A DNA stretch of 42,809 nucleotides from positions 1 to 42,809 of the forward strand of contig NZ_CALKTT010000010.1 in assembly GCF_937997535.1 (NCBI RefSeq). The letters run 5' to 3'. This document shows, one piece after another, positions 7,821 to 15,314 of the stretch (position 1 is the first letter of the stretch; every line of letters begins with the position of its first letter). Source of the DNA: an uncultured Campylobacter sp. GTDB taxonomy: Bacteria; Campylobacterota; Campylobacteria; Campylobacterales; Campylobacteraceae. Below the pieces are notes generated by a model. The model saw nothing but the letters and a program-made list of their open reading frames with translations. It did no database searches and was not told the DNA's origin. Both the position numbers and the translations under genes were made by a program.

Positions 7821-8768
7821 ATGATAGACGTTTACGACTTGGCGGTGATCGGCGGTGGTCCTTGCGGCATCGCTTCCGTAGTAGAAGCCAAAAGAAACGG
7901 GCTTGCGCACGTACTTCTGCTTGAAAAAGGCGACAACCACTCTCAAACGATTAGGCAGTTTTACAAAGATAAAAAGCGCGTCGATAAAGAATATAAAGGT
8001 TTTGACAGCGAGACGCGCGGCTCTATTTCGTTTGAAACCGGCACAAAAGAGAGCGTGCTAAATTATTTCGACGAGCTCTTAGATAGCGATGAAATCGATA
8101 CGAATTTCAAAAGTGAGGTCGAAAAGATCGAAAAGCACGCAGATGAGTTTTATATCACGACTAGCTCGGCTGGATACCGCGCGCGCAACGTCATCGTCGC
8201 AATTGGCAGGATGGGCAAGCCTAATAAGCCCGCTTATAAAATTCCGCCTTCAATCACGCAACGGGTAAATTTCAATCTCGATAAATGCACGATCAATGAA
8301 AAAATTCTAGTCGTTGGAGGCGGTAACTCAGCTGCGGAATACGCTATAGCGCTATGTAAGACCAATGTCGTAACGCTTTGCTATCGCAAGCCTAAATTTA
8401 CCCGCCTAAATGAGACGAACGAAAGCGACGTAATGCGCGAGACCAAATACGGCAACATCATCTTGCGCTTAGGTATCGATATAGAGGCTCTTGAGAATGA
8501 AAACGGCAAGGTGCTGGTAAAATTTGATAATGGCACCGAGCTCGTGTTTGACCGCGTGATATACGCGATCGGCGGCACGAGCCCGATCGATTTTCTTAAA
8601 AAATGCGGCATCGCTTACGATGAAAACGGCGTGCCGATCGTGGATGAAAATCTCCAGACTGCCACTAGCGGGCTTTACGTCGGCGGAGATCTCATCAGCA
8701 GAAGTGGTGGATCGATCGTGGTGGCGATAAATCACGCTCATACCATCATCAAAAATATCCGCAGATGA
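7821..8768 (+). CDS. FAD/NAD(P)-binding oxidoreductase, thioredoxin-reductase-like but without CxxC
   Basis: This 315-residue cytoplasmic flavoprotein has two dinucleotide-binding folds. The FAD motif DLAVIGGGPCGIAS lies at about 7-20 and the NAD(P) motif ILVVGGGNSAAEYA at about 161-174. A C-terminal FAD-contacting segment reads GLYVGGDLISRSGGS. It belongs to the pyridine nucleotide-disulfide/YpdA-like group, and I recall a similar protein in C. jejuni (Cj0559). No CxxC redox pair is present, so it should not be called thioredoxin reductase. The electron acceptor is unknown. AAAGGAAA precedes the ATG. The stop overlaps the next gene by four bases, placing it first in a run of closely packed genes. 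Confidence 0.85.
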   Translation: MIDVYDLAVIGGGPCGIASVVEAKRNGLAHVLLLEKGDNHSQTIRQFYKDKKRVDKEYKGFDSETRGSISFETGTKESVLNYFDELLDSDEIDTNFKSEVEKIEKHADEFYITTSSAGYRARNVIVAIGRMGKPNKPAYKIPPSITQRVNFNLDKCTINEKILVVGGGNSAAEYAIALCKTNVVTLCYRKPKFTRLNETNESDVMRETKYGNIILRLGIDIEALENENGKVLVKFDNGTELVFDRVIYAIGGTSPIDFLKKCGIAYDENGVPIVDENLQTATSGLYVGGDLISRSGGSIVVAINHAHTIIKNIRR

Positions 8769-10006
8769 GGCTTTATCAGCCAAAAAAGGGTTATCGCTAC
8801 ACTAGCGATACGATTTTTTTGTGGAATTTTATAAGAAGCTCAGGCGTGCGTAAAGCTGACGCAGCATCGCAAAATGGCTCTTGGGCGCTGGGCTGTGGCG
8901 CGGAATTTAAAGACGCGACAGATGGAGGCTTTAATGCGCAGTTTTGCGCTTCGGATTTCGCAGGCGGCGAAGCGGAATTTTGCGCCGAGGATTGCGTTTT
9001 TAGCAAAGAAGAGTCGTATGCCGCTAACCATAGCGTGGGGAATGATCGCGATTTTGGAAGTAATGGCTGCGCTGAACTTAAGGCGGAATTTAAAATGGAA
9101 TTTCGAGCGGAATTTCAGGAGAAATTTCAAAGCGAGCGCTATAAAAATTCCGATTTTCAAAACGACGAAGCCCAGCATGCTTTAAAGCCTGATATCGCAA
9201 GCGGTGAAAATTTTAAATTTTGTGACGAGCAAATCGCGCAGTCTTTAGAATCTCAAAAGACGCACGATAAAGATTTCGCGAGCAAATTTGAAGACGCCAA
9301 GGTGCGCGAGGATTTTGCTGCGGAGTGCTTGCGTGATGGGGGGTTTGCAGTTTGCGATGAGCGTAGTTTAAAAAGCGCTCTAAATCCGCGAGCGATATAC
9401 GGCGACGTGCTGGATGTGGGCGCAGGATGTGGAATTTTGGGATTTTTGCTAAAACGCGATTTTAAAAGCATCAATCTAAGCTTGCTAGAAATTCAAGAGC
9501 GAAATTTAGAAATCTTAAGGATAAATTCTTTGCAAAACGATCTGCCTGCCGAGATTTTGCACGCGGATTTTGCGGAGTTTAAAAGCGAGAAGCGTTTTGA
9601 CTTTATCGTCTCAAATCCGCCCTTTTATCGAGAGCGCATTTCGCTTAGCAAAGAGCCTCATATGGCGCTTAGTAAGAGCACAGCAAGCCTTAGGCTACGG
9701 GATTTTGTGCGATCTGCGAACGCTCATCTCAAGCCTGGTGGCACACTTATTTTTTGCTACGAGGCGGGCAAGCTAGCTAAAATTTGCGAGCTTTTGGGCG
9801 AGTTTAGGCTAAATTTGACGAGGCTTGGTTTTGTCTATCCCGACATTTCAAAGCCCGCTAAGCTCGTGCTTTTGCAGGCTCGTAAGAACTCGCGCTCGCC
9901 CTGTGAGATCGTCCTTCCGATCTATGCTAGCGCGCACGGAAAGCGCACCGCACAAGCCCACGCGATCTACAAAAGCGCGGATCTGACGAGCGTGGATTAT
10001 GAGTGA
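8765..10006 (+). CDS. SAM-dependent N6-adenine methyltransferase (TrmN6/YfiC-like) with a ~175-residue insertion
   Basis: The ends of this 413-residue product match the tRNA1(Val) A37 N6-methyltransferase-like family. The N-terminus MRLYQPKKGYRYTSDTIFL is characteristic. SAM motif I is GDVLDVGAGCGILG from residue 213, and the catalytic NPPF motif is at 284-287. In relatives the start and motif I are separated by only a few dozen residues. Here about residues 29-205 are inserted: acidic, rich in Phe, Cys, Asp, Glu and Asn, made of words such as AEF, EFK and NFKF, encoded by GGAATTT/AAATTT repeats. The frame stays open through the insert, so the gene may be functional. It overlaps its upstream neighbour by four bases and its downstream neighbour by eight. 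The exact RNA target is inferred from the family. Confidence 0.85.
   Translation: MRLYQPKKGYRYTSDTIFLWNFIRSSGVRKADAASQNGSWALGCGAEFKDATDGGFNAQFCASDFAGGEAEFCAEDCVFSKEESYAANHSVGNDRDFGSNGCAELKAEFKMEFRAEFQEKFQSERYKNSDFQNDEAQHALKPDIASGENFKFCDEQIAQSLESQKTHDKDFASKFEDAKVREDFAAECLRDGGFAVCDERSLKSALNPRAIYGDVLDVGAGCGILGFLLKRDFKSINLSLLEIQERNLEILRINSLQNDLPAEILHADFAEFKSEKRFDFIVSNPPFYRERISLSKEPHMALSKSTASLRLRDFVRSANAHLKPGGTLIFCYEAGKLAKICELLGEFRLNLTRLGFVYPDISKPAKLVLLQARKNSRSPCEIVLPIYASAHGKRTAQAHAIYKSADLTSVDYE
8849..9379. repeat. In-frame low-complexity insertion in the methyltransferase gene
   Basis: This stretch repeats GCGGAATTT, AAATGGAATTT, GAAATTTC and similar words at short irregular spacing and codes for the inserted segment at about residues 29-205. 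No target-site duplication or longer unit is visible. The boundaries are judged from where family-like sequence stops and restarts, so they are accurate only to some tens of bases. Confidence 0.65.
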
Positions 10007-10358
10007 GTTCGGCTTTAGCTTCAATGCTAGCGCGTGCGAGCGCTGCGGCGGCAAGTGCTGCACGGGAGAGAGCGGCTATATCTGGATAGATGAGAGCGAG
10101 ATTGCGGCGCTGGCGGTAAAATTTGAAATTTCGCCCGCGGAGCTTAAAAGGACGTATTTGGATAAGATAGGCGTTAGATTTAGCGTAAAAGAAAAGCCCT
10201 TTGAAGGCGGCTTAGCGTGCGTGTTTTTTGACGAAGCGCAGCGAAACTGCGGGATTTACGAGCTGCGTCCGAAGCAGTGCCACAGTTTTCCATTTTGGGA
10301 ATATTTTAAAACGCATACTAAAGAATTGGAGGAAGAATGTATCGGGGTAAGGTTTTAA
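9999..10358 (+). CDS. YkgJ-family cysteine-cluster protein
   Basis: This 119-residue cytoplasmic protein belongs to the YkgJ/CxxCxxCC group, thought to bind zinc or an Fe-S cluster. The ligand set is visible: C13, C16, C20 and C21 in ACERCGGKCC, then C74, C84 and C94, the last in LRPKQCHSFPFW, which is the family's closing signature. The biochemical role is unknown. Its ATG lies eight bases inside the methyltransferase gene and its end overlaps the TPR gene by 22 bases, so the three are almost certainly co-translated. Length is normal for the family. Confidence 0.85.
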   Translation: MSEFGFSFNASACERCGGKCCTGESGYIWIDESEIAALAVKFEISPAELKRTYLDKIGVRFSVKEKPFEGGLACVFFDEAQRNCGIYELRPKQCHSFPFWEYFKTHTKELEEECIGVRF

Positions 10359-12181
10359 GCGGAATTTTAATCGCGGCGATGATTTTAGCGCCGCAGTATC
10401 TAAGTGCGGAGAGGGGGGCGAATGCTGCAGCAGCGAAGCAGTCCGTTACGGATAAAAAGGCGTCTGATCGGAATTCCAGCATTGGCACAAAAAACGGTGC
10501 AAAAGATGCAATTAAAAAGAGCTTGATAAATCGCGGCGTAAGCGCCAAAAGTATAACCAAAGAAAAGTTAAATCACGCGATGCGAGCGCAAGAAGACGCC
10601 GAGCTAAATTTTGATTTGCTTACAGCTTTGGAGCTACTGCATAAAGATCCCGTCGCATCGATGTTTTTATACGAAAAGGCATACAATAAAACGGGCTCGT
10701 CCGTTTATCTGCTAGAAGCGCTAAAGACTGCTTTTGCGATCAAAGATCGTAAAAATACGGCGCGCTATTTAAAGCTCGGCGAAAAAAGCCTAAACTCAGA
10801 CTCCGAGTATCTGCGAGTAAAAATCGGCTACTACTTAGGCATTAAAGATAATCTAAATGCCAATACCGCTGCTCTTAAGCTGGTCACCGTAGATCCAGTT
10901 TCGCGTAGTTACGCGATCTTAGCGGCGACATATTATGCGATGGAGAATTTTACTTTGGCCAAAACCTACTTTGAAAAAGCCTATGAGCTAGACAAAACCG
11001 ACGAAAATCTCATCAGGTTATGCGACGTGCTGCTAAATAAACTCGATGATTCGGACGGAGCGATCCGTATCATCGAGACGCACAGGCGCATCTACGGCTG
11101 CGCCCAGGGTATGGCGTGCGAGCTGCTAGCTGATGTGTATCGCGCGAATAAACGCTATTTGGATGTCGCTAAGATCGATGAAGCGCTGTATGAATCCAAA
11201 GGGGATAATAAATTTTTAGACGATATGATAGCGATTTATTACTACTCAAACGACTTTGATAAAATAATCGAGCTTTTGAAGAAATACGACTACAAGCGCG
11301 AGCTTCTAATCGATGCCTACGCGCATAAAAAAGACTATAAAACCGCGATTAAAATGGCACGCGATGAGTTTATGAAGACCAAAAATTACGACTTTTTGGC
11401 GATCGAGGCGATCTACGAATATGAAAGTGCGGGCAAAAACGTAGATGCCAAGACCCTATCTAGCGTAGTGGCAAAATTTGAAAATATCGCGCCGCAGCTT
11501 AAAGACCCCGTGCATCTAAACTACTACGGCTACATCCTAATAGATCACGATTTGGACGTTCGCAAAGGCATCGAGCTCGTCCGCCGCGCCCTGCAAAAAG
11601 ACCCCGACTCACCGTATTATCTAGACTCGCTTGCTTGGGGATACTACAAGCTTGGCGAGTGCGACAAGGCTAAAAATGAAATGGCTAAGATCAAAGACGC
11701 AGAATTTTTTAATTCCGCCGAAGGCAAAGAGCATTTGGAGGCGATCGATGCGTGCGCCGCTGGCACAGGCGTAGCGCCGCAGAATTCTATATCGCAAAAC
11801 CCCGCTACGATAAAAGGCTCTGCGCCGAAAGATCAGGCGCCGCAAAGCCCGGCAATAAAAACCCCTACGTCTGATTCCATAAAATCTACGGCGCCCGAAA
11901 GCTCTGTGTTAGATTCCGCACGTCCGAGCTCCGCTGCAACGAGTGATTTAACGCCAAAAGACTCCGCTTCGCAAAATTCTGCCGGGTCTGCAAATTCCAT
12001 GGTTCAAAACCAGACACCAAATTCCGCGGCTTCTGAAAATTTTGCGACGCCTATAAATTCCGCCGCGCAGAATTCTGTCTCGTCAAGACAAAATTCCGTA
12101 TCGAGGCAGGATTTTGTGCCAGAGCAAAATTCTACGTCGAAAGAGCCCACCGGCTCTAAAATCCAGACACCAAAGCAGTAG
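10337..12181 (+). CDS. Secreted or envelope TPR-repeat protein with a low-complexity N/S/Q tail
   Basis: The 614-residue product begins with a signal peptide (residues 1-24, hydrophobic core SGILIAAMILAP, ending LSA), so it acts outside the cytoplasm. Residues about 75-470 form TPR-type helical hairpins, with words such as AKTYFEKAYELDKTDENLI and the closing repeat GIELVRRALQKDPDSPYYLDSLAWGYYKLG. The last ~140 residues (from about 474) are disordered and built of Q-N-S, A-P-Q and S-A words. The gene sits where C. jejuni has a lipoprotein between a YkgJ gene and trpC (recalled as Cj0497). GGAGGA precedes the ATG. TPR proteins scaffold other proteins, and no partner can be read from the sequence. 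The tail is odd and resembles the insert in trmA. Confidence 0.8.
   Translation: MYRGKVLSGILIAAMILAPQYLSAERGANAAAAKQSVTDKKASDRNSSIGTKNGAKDAIKKSLINRGVSAKSITKEKLNHAMRAQEDAELNFDLLTALELLHKDPVASMFLYEKAYNKTGSSVYLLEALKTAFAIKDRKNTARYLKLGEKSLNSDSEYLRVKIGYYLGIKDNLNANTAALKLVTVDPVSRSYAILAATYYAMENFTLAKTYFEKAYELDKTDENLIRLCDVLLNKLDDSDGAIRIIETHRRIYGCAQGMACELLADVYRANKRYLDVAKIDEALYESKGDNKFLDDMIAIYYYSNDFDKIIELLKKYDYKRELLIDAYAHKKDYKTAIKMARDEFMKTKNYDFLAIEAIYEYESAGKNVDAKTLSSVVAKFENIAPQLKDPVHLNYYGYILIDHDLDVRKGIELVRRALQKDPDSPYYLDSLAWGYYKLGECDKAKNEMAKIKDAEFFNSAEGKEHLEAIDACAAGTGVAPQNSISQNPATIKGSAPKDQAPQSPAIKTPTSDSIKSTAPESSVLDSARPSSAATSDLTPKDSASQNSAGSANSMVQNQTPNSAASENFATPINSAAQNSVSSRQNSVSRQDFVPEQNSTSKEPTGSKIQTPKQ
11757..12178. 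repeat. Low-complexity repeat tract encoding the TPR protein's tail
   Basis: CAAAATTC, CAGAATTC and AATTCCGC words recur at irregular multiples of three bases. The 14-mer CGCAAAATTCTGCC at 11970-11983 recurs in the trmA insert at 40699-40712. The tract stays in frame to the stop codon. Confidence 0.6.
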
Positions 12182-12183
12182 CG

Positions 12184-12984
12184 ATGATTTTGGATGAAAT
12201 TTTAAAACGTACTCGCGAGGATCTCGCGCTTCGCAAAGAAAGGCTGCCCGAGGATCTGCTCGGCCGCTCGCTAAGCGCTAATCCCTACGAGCCGAGGGGC
12301 GTCATAAGCGCACTTAGAAGCGACGAGAAGGATCCGCTTCGCATCATCGCCGAGATTAAAAAGGCAAGCCCGAGCAAGGGGATCATCCGAGAGGATTTTG
12401 AGCCGCTAAGCCTTGCGGTGGAGTACGAAAATGCAGGTGCGAGCGTCTTTTCGGTGCTTACCGAGCCGCATTATTTCAGAGGCGATTTGGAGTTCATCCC
12501 GCAGATCCGCCGTTATACGCATACGCCCATTTTGCGCAAGGATTTCATCATAGATCGCTATCAGATCCTCGAGGCGCTGGTTTACGGCGCGGATTTTATC
12601 CTGCTGATCGCCAAAGCGCTTGAGCGCAAGGAGCTAAGAGAACTACTTGAGTTTGCCCGCAGGCTTGGGCTTCGGGCGCTGTGCGAGATCCACGATAAGG
12701 ACGATCTGAAAAAAGTGGTCTTCGCAGGCGCCGATATTATCGGCATCAACCATCGAAATTTAGAGACTTTCGAGGTCGATACGAGCCTGAGCGAGCGGCT
12801 AATCCCGCTGATTCCAAACGGCAAGATCATCGTCGCCGAAAGCGGTCTGCACTCGCACGAGCAGCTTAAAAGCCTGCACGAGGCGGGCGTCGATGCGTTT
12901 TTGATCGGCGAGCATTTTATGCGCCAAAATGACGTCGGCGCGGCACTGCGCGAGATAAAGTTCGGCGCGGGCGGCAAAATTTAA
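12184..12984 (+). CDS. trpC: Indole-3-glycerol phosphate synthase TrpC
   Basis: TrpC closes the indole ring of indole-3-glycerol phosphate from carboxyphenylaminodeoxyribulose phosphate in tryptophan synthesis, in the cytoplasm. The 266-residue product is a full single-domain barrel. It shows IIAEIKKASPSKG near 54-66 (catalytic lysine region), SVLTEPHYFRG, LRKDFI, the phosphate-binding GINHRNLETF and VAESGLHSHEQL, and the closing DAFLIGEHFM. It starts two bases after the TPR gene's stop. Other trp genes are absent here, as in Campylobacter genomes where trpC stands apart from the main trp operon. A HIT-family gene follows, but only after almost 1 kb of noncoding DNA. Confidence 0.95.
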   Translation: MILDEILKRTREDLALRKERLPEDLLGRSLSANPYEPRGVISALRSDEKDPLRIIAEIKKASPSKGIIREDFEPLSLAVEYENAGASVFSVLTEPHYFRGDLEFIPQIRRYTHTPILRKDFIIDRYQILEALVYGADFILLIAKALERKELRELLEFARRLGLRALCEIHDKDDLKKVVFAGADIIGINHRNLETFEVDTSLSERLIPLIPNGKIIVAESGLHSHEQLKSLHEAGVDAFLIGEHFMRQNDVGAALREIKFGAGGKI

Positions 12985-13176
12985 ATTCGGTTCGTTTGAT
13001 CGCGCAAGCTTAAACCCGAAGCGAGCGGTTAAATTTAGCGAACGGAGCGAAATTTTAAGGCAGTAAATTTTAAAATTCGTAAAATTCGGCGGACTTTAAA
13101 ATTTAACGGCTCTTTAAATTTAGCGGCGCGCCACAATTTAATATCGCACATCGCGCGAGAATTCACGCTACGCTTT

Positions 13177-13222
13177 GCATCGTGAGTTTGTTATTGCGCG
13201 CCGTGCGAGCGGCTACGGAGCG
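13177..13222. repeat. 46-bp imperfect direct repeat, copy A
   Basis: This copy begins GCATCGTGAGTTTGTTATTG and ends GGCTACGGAGCG. It aligns without gaps to 13614-13659 with seven differences, all of them transitions. Confidence 0.7.
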
Positions 13223-13613
13223 AGGTTTAAATTTACGCTTCGCATAGCTTCGCACAGGCGGGTTTGCGCTTGCGGAATTTGACTGCTTAGGATTGCACAT
13301 TTGCCGCAATGCCCCGCATGTCGTACGCTTACGTAAGCCTAGTCTCGGCGATTATATACGGCGCCGTAAATTTAATCGTAGCTCGCGATCTAAGCCGCCT
13401 CGTCTGCGATACGCCGCGATTAAACTTCGGCTGTATTACAGCTGTGCCGCGACCGCGCCGCGTTAAATTTTACCGCGTGTTGCGATGGTGATTGCAGCGC
13501 AGGTTTGGCACCGCGTACCGTGCCTGTGAGTGCGTCAAAGTTTTGTTATAATGCGCCGCGTAAATGACCGCGTAAATTTAAATCGCATGCCGCGTAAGCG
13601 TACGTGCACTTTG

Positions 13614-13659
13614 GCATCGCGAGCTTGTTATCGCACGCCGCGCGAACGGCTGCGGAGCG
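13614..13659. repeat. 46-bp imperfect direct repeat, copy B
   Basis: This copy begins GCATCGCGAGCTTGTTATCG and ends GGCTGCGGAGCG. See copy A at 13177-13222. The flanks (CGCTACGCTTT versus CGTGCACTTTG) are also weakly similar. Confidence 0.7.
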
Positions 13660-13957
13660 GATTAGGCGCTATGTTTGCCGCGCGATGAGTGTTTGCCAAA
13701 TGCGCACTAACGCCTGCCGCGGGCTTCGATCTGCAAAGCGTATATCGCGCAGAGGAGGCGCCTCGCGCAGTCTATAGGATTGCAAAGCGCGTCCCGTCCC
13801 GTCACGTGCATAGCTCCGCGTCGTGCGAGCAAGCGCGGGCTACGTAAATTTAAAATTCTATGAAATTTAGAAGTTTTAAATTCCAAATTTCATAAAATTT
13901 TGCGAAACGCAAATTTTAAAATTCCATAGAATTTTGGAATTTCGGAAAGGAAAAGAG

Positions 13958-14446
13958 ATGGATTATCTTTGCGCCCCTTGGCGAAGCGAGTATTTTACCG
14001 AAAAAAGAAGCGGCTGTCCCTTCTGCGACGCGGCGGCGGATGCGGCGTTCGACGATCGCAACGGCGTGCTTTTTCGCGCACAGCACTGCTTCGGGGTGAT
14101 GAACCTCTACCCTTACAGCCCGGGCGCGTTTATGGTCATACCTTACGAGCACGTCGATAATATCGAGTGCCTTAGCGACGATGCGTGGGCGGAGATGAGC
14201 CGCTACGTGCGCGCCGGAGTGGGGATTTTAAAGCGCACGCTGGGCGCAAACGGCGTAAATATCGGCATGAACCTCGGCGCCGCCGCGGGTGCGGGCATAG
14301 CCGAGCACGTGCACTATCATCTCGTGCCGCGGTGGCAGCGCGATACGAATTTCATCACGACGATCGCAAACGTCCGCGTAAACGGCGTTTCGTTCGCTCC
14401 GCTTTTTGAGAAGCTAAAAGCGGCTTACGCGGAGATTAAAATTTAA
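13958..14446 (+). CDS. HIT-family nucleotide hydrolase/transferase
   Basis: HIT proteins split or transfer nucleotides at an alpha-phosphate, for example in AMP-lysine or Ap4A-type substrates. The 162-residue product carries the triad H117-V-H119-Y-H121 in EHVHYHLVPRW. SGCPFC (C20, C23) is a probable zinc pair and MVIPYEHVDN is the family's beta-strand motif. I start it at the ATG at 13958 because GGAAAGGAAAAGAG stands directly before it. An upstream in-frame ATG lacks such a site. In C. jejuni a HIT gene also follows trpC (recalled as Cj0499), supporting the assignment. The physiological substrate cannot be read from the sequence. Confidence 0.9.
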   Translation: MDYLCAPWRSEYFTEKRSGCPFCDAAADAAFDDRNGVLFRAQHCFGVMNLYPYSPGAFMVIPYEHVDNIECLSDDAWAEMSRYVRAGVGILKRTLGANGVNIGMNLGAAAGAGIAEHVHYHLVPRWQRDTNFITTIANVRVNGVSFAPLFEKLKAAYAEIKI

Positions 14447-14461
14447 ATTCGGAAGATCGAG

Positions 14462-15298
14462 ATGGTATTGGCATGGGTTAAAAAGAACGATAAATGGGGT
14501 TTTATCGATAAAACGGGAAAGGAGATAGCTTCTTGCATTTATGATGACGTTTCGTATTTTAGCGAAGGCCTAGCATGCGTTAGAAAGAACGATAAATTCG
14601 GCTTCGTCGATAAAACGGGCAAAGAAGTTATTCCCTGCATATATGATCGGGCCGAGGAGTTTTGCGAGGGCTTAGCGTGGGTTAATAAGAACGATAAATT
14701 CGGCTTTATCGATAAAATGGGTAAAGAGGTGATTTCTTGTATATATGATGATGCTTATAATTTTGACGTAGGACTGGCGGAAGTTCAAAAAAGCGGCTAT
14801 TGGGGTTTTATCGATAAAACCGGCAAAGAGATCGTTCCTTGTATATATGATGGCGTTGGCGTTTTTCGCGAAGGCTTGGCGGACGTTAAAAAGAACGGTT
14901 ATTTGGGATATATCGATGAAACGGGAAAAGAAGTTATTCCCTGCATATATGATCGGGCCGGGAGTTTTTGCGAAGGCTTAGCAAAGATTGAAAAGGACGG
15001 CAAATGGGGCTTTATCGATAAAACGGGCACAGAGGTAGTTTCTTGTGTATACGAGCTTGCTTGGGATTTTGACAATACTTTGTGCGGATATTATGACGAA
15101 ATCAAATATTGCGAAGGATACGTTAAAGTCAAAAAAGACGGCAAATGGGGGCTGCTCGATAATGAGGATAATGAAATTTTAAAGCCGGTGTTTTACGACG
15201 AGATAGAAGTTATTAAAATTCTAAGCGACGACTACGTTAAAATCGTGCTAGACGGTCGCGAAACGATCGTGAATAAAAACGGCAAGATAATATCGTAA
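14462..15298 (+). CDS. WG-repeat protein with seven tandem repeats
   Basis: This 278-residue protein consists almost entirely of seven WG (KWGFIDKTGKE-type) repeats, most of them 34 residues long. Each has a K-W/F-G-F-I-D-K-T-G-K-E core followed by a C/P-I/V-Y-D and a F-x-E-G-L-A segment. Repeat 6 is longer (about 47 residues) and repeat 7 is divergent. No signal peptide or membrane helix is visible, so a cytoplasmic location is likely. WG-repeat proteins are found in many bacteria without a firm function and are thought to bind other proteins. At the DNA level repeats 2 and 5 share an identical 34-base block, pointing to recent internal duplication. It starts 15 bases after the HIT gene and ends 16 bases before ribB, so it lies within that transcript. 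Confidence 0.85.
   Translation: MVLAWVKKNDKWGFIDKTGKEIASCIYDDVSYFSEGLACVRKNDKFGFVDKTGKEVIPCIYDRAEEFCEGLAWVNKNDKFGFIDKMGKEVISCIYDDAYNFDVGLAEVQKSGYWGFIDKTGKEIVPCIYDGVGVFREGLADVKKNGYLGYIDETGKEVIPCIYDRAGSFCEGLAKIEKDGKWGFIDKTGTEVVSCVYELAWDFDNTLCGYYDEIKYCEGYVKVKKDGKWGLLDNEDNEILKPVFYDEIEVIKILSDDYVKIVLDGRETIVNKNGKIIS
14621..14654 (+). repeat. 34-base block repeated exactly at 14927-14960
   Basis: The block starts AAAGAAGTTATTCCCTGCAT and encodes K-E-V-I-P-C-I-Y-D-R-A. The copies are 306 bases apart, exactly three 102-base repeat units. This marks in-register recombination within the WG-repeat gene. Confidence 0.85.
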
Positions 15299-15314
15299 AT
15301 TTAAAGGAGAGATA

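Larger units (their letters stand above)
12985..13957. other. Long noncoding region between trpC and the HIT gene
   Basis: Nearly 1 kb has no convincing gene. A 60-codon plus-strand frame at 13309-13491 lacks a ribosome-binding site and has arginine-rich shadow-like composition. The region contains GC-rich words (GCGCGCCGTGCG) alternating with AAATTT words, an isolated TATAAT near 13550 with no gene after it, a 46-bp imperfect direct repeat (13177-13222 and 13614-13659), and an AT-rich block of nested inverted repeats at about 13850-13935 just before the HIT gene. I see no tRNA-like T-loop or other known RNA. Confidence 0.5.

Noticed and set aside
7821..8768. Naming the oxidoreductase trxB
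   Set aside because: The essential CxxC redox pair is absent.
8849..9379. Methyltransferase insert as a transposon or intein
   Set aside because: No terminal inverted repeats, target duplication, splicing-junction residues or endonuclease motifs; the tract is simple low-complexity sequence.
13309..13491. 60-codon plus-strand frame between trpC and the HIT gene
   Set aside because: No initiation site, arginine-rich with no motif; chance frame in GC-rich noncoding DNA.
13141..13660. Repeats in the trpC-HIT gap as a CRISPR array
   Set aside because: Only two diverged copies about 390 bases apart, with no regular spacing and no cas genes in the window.
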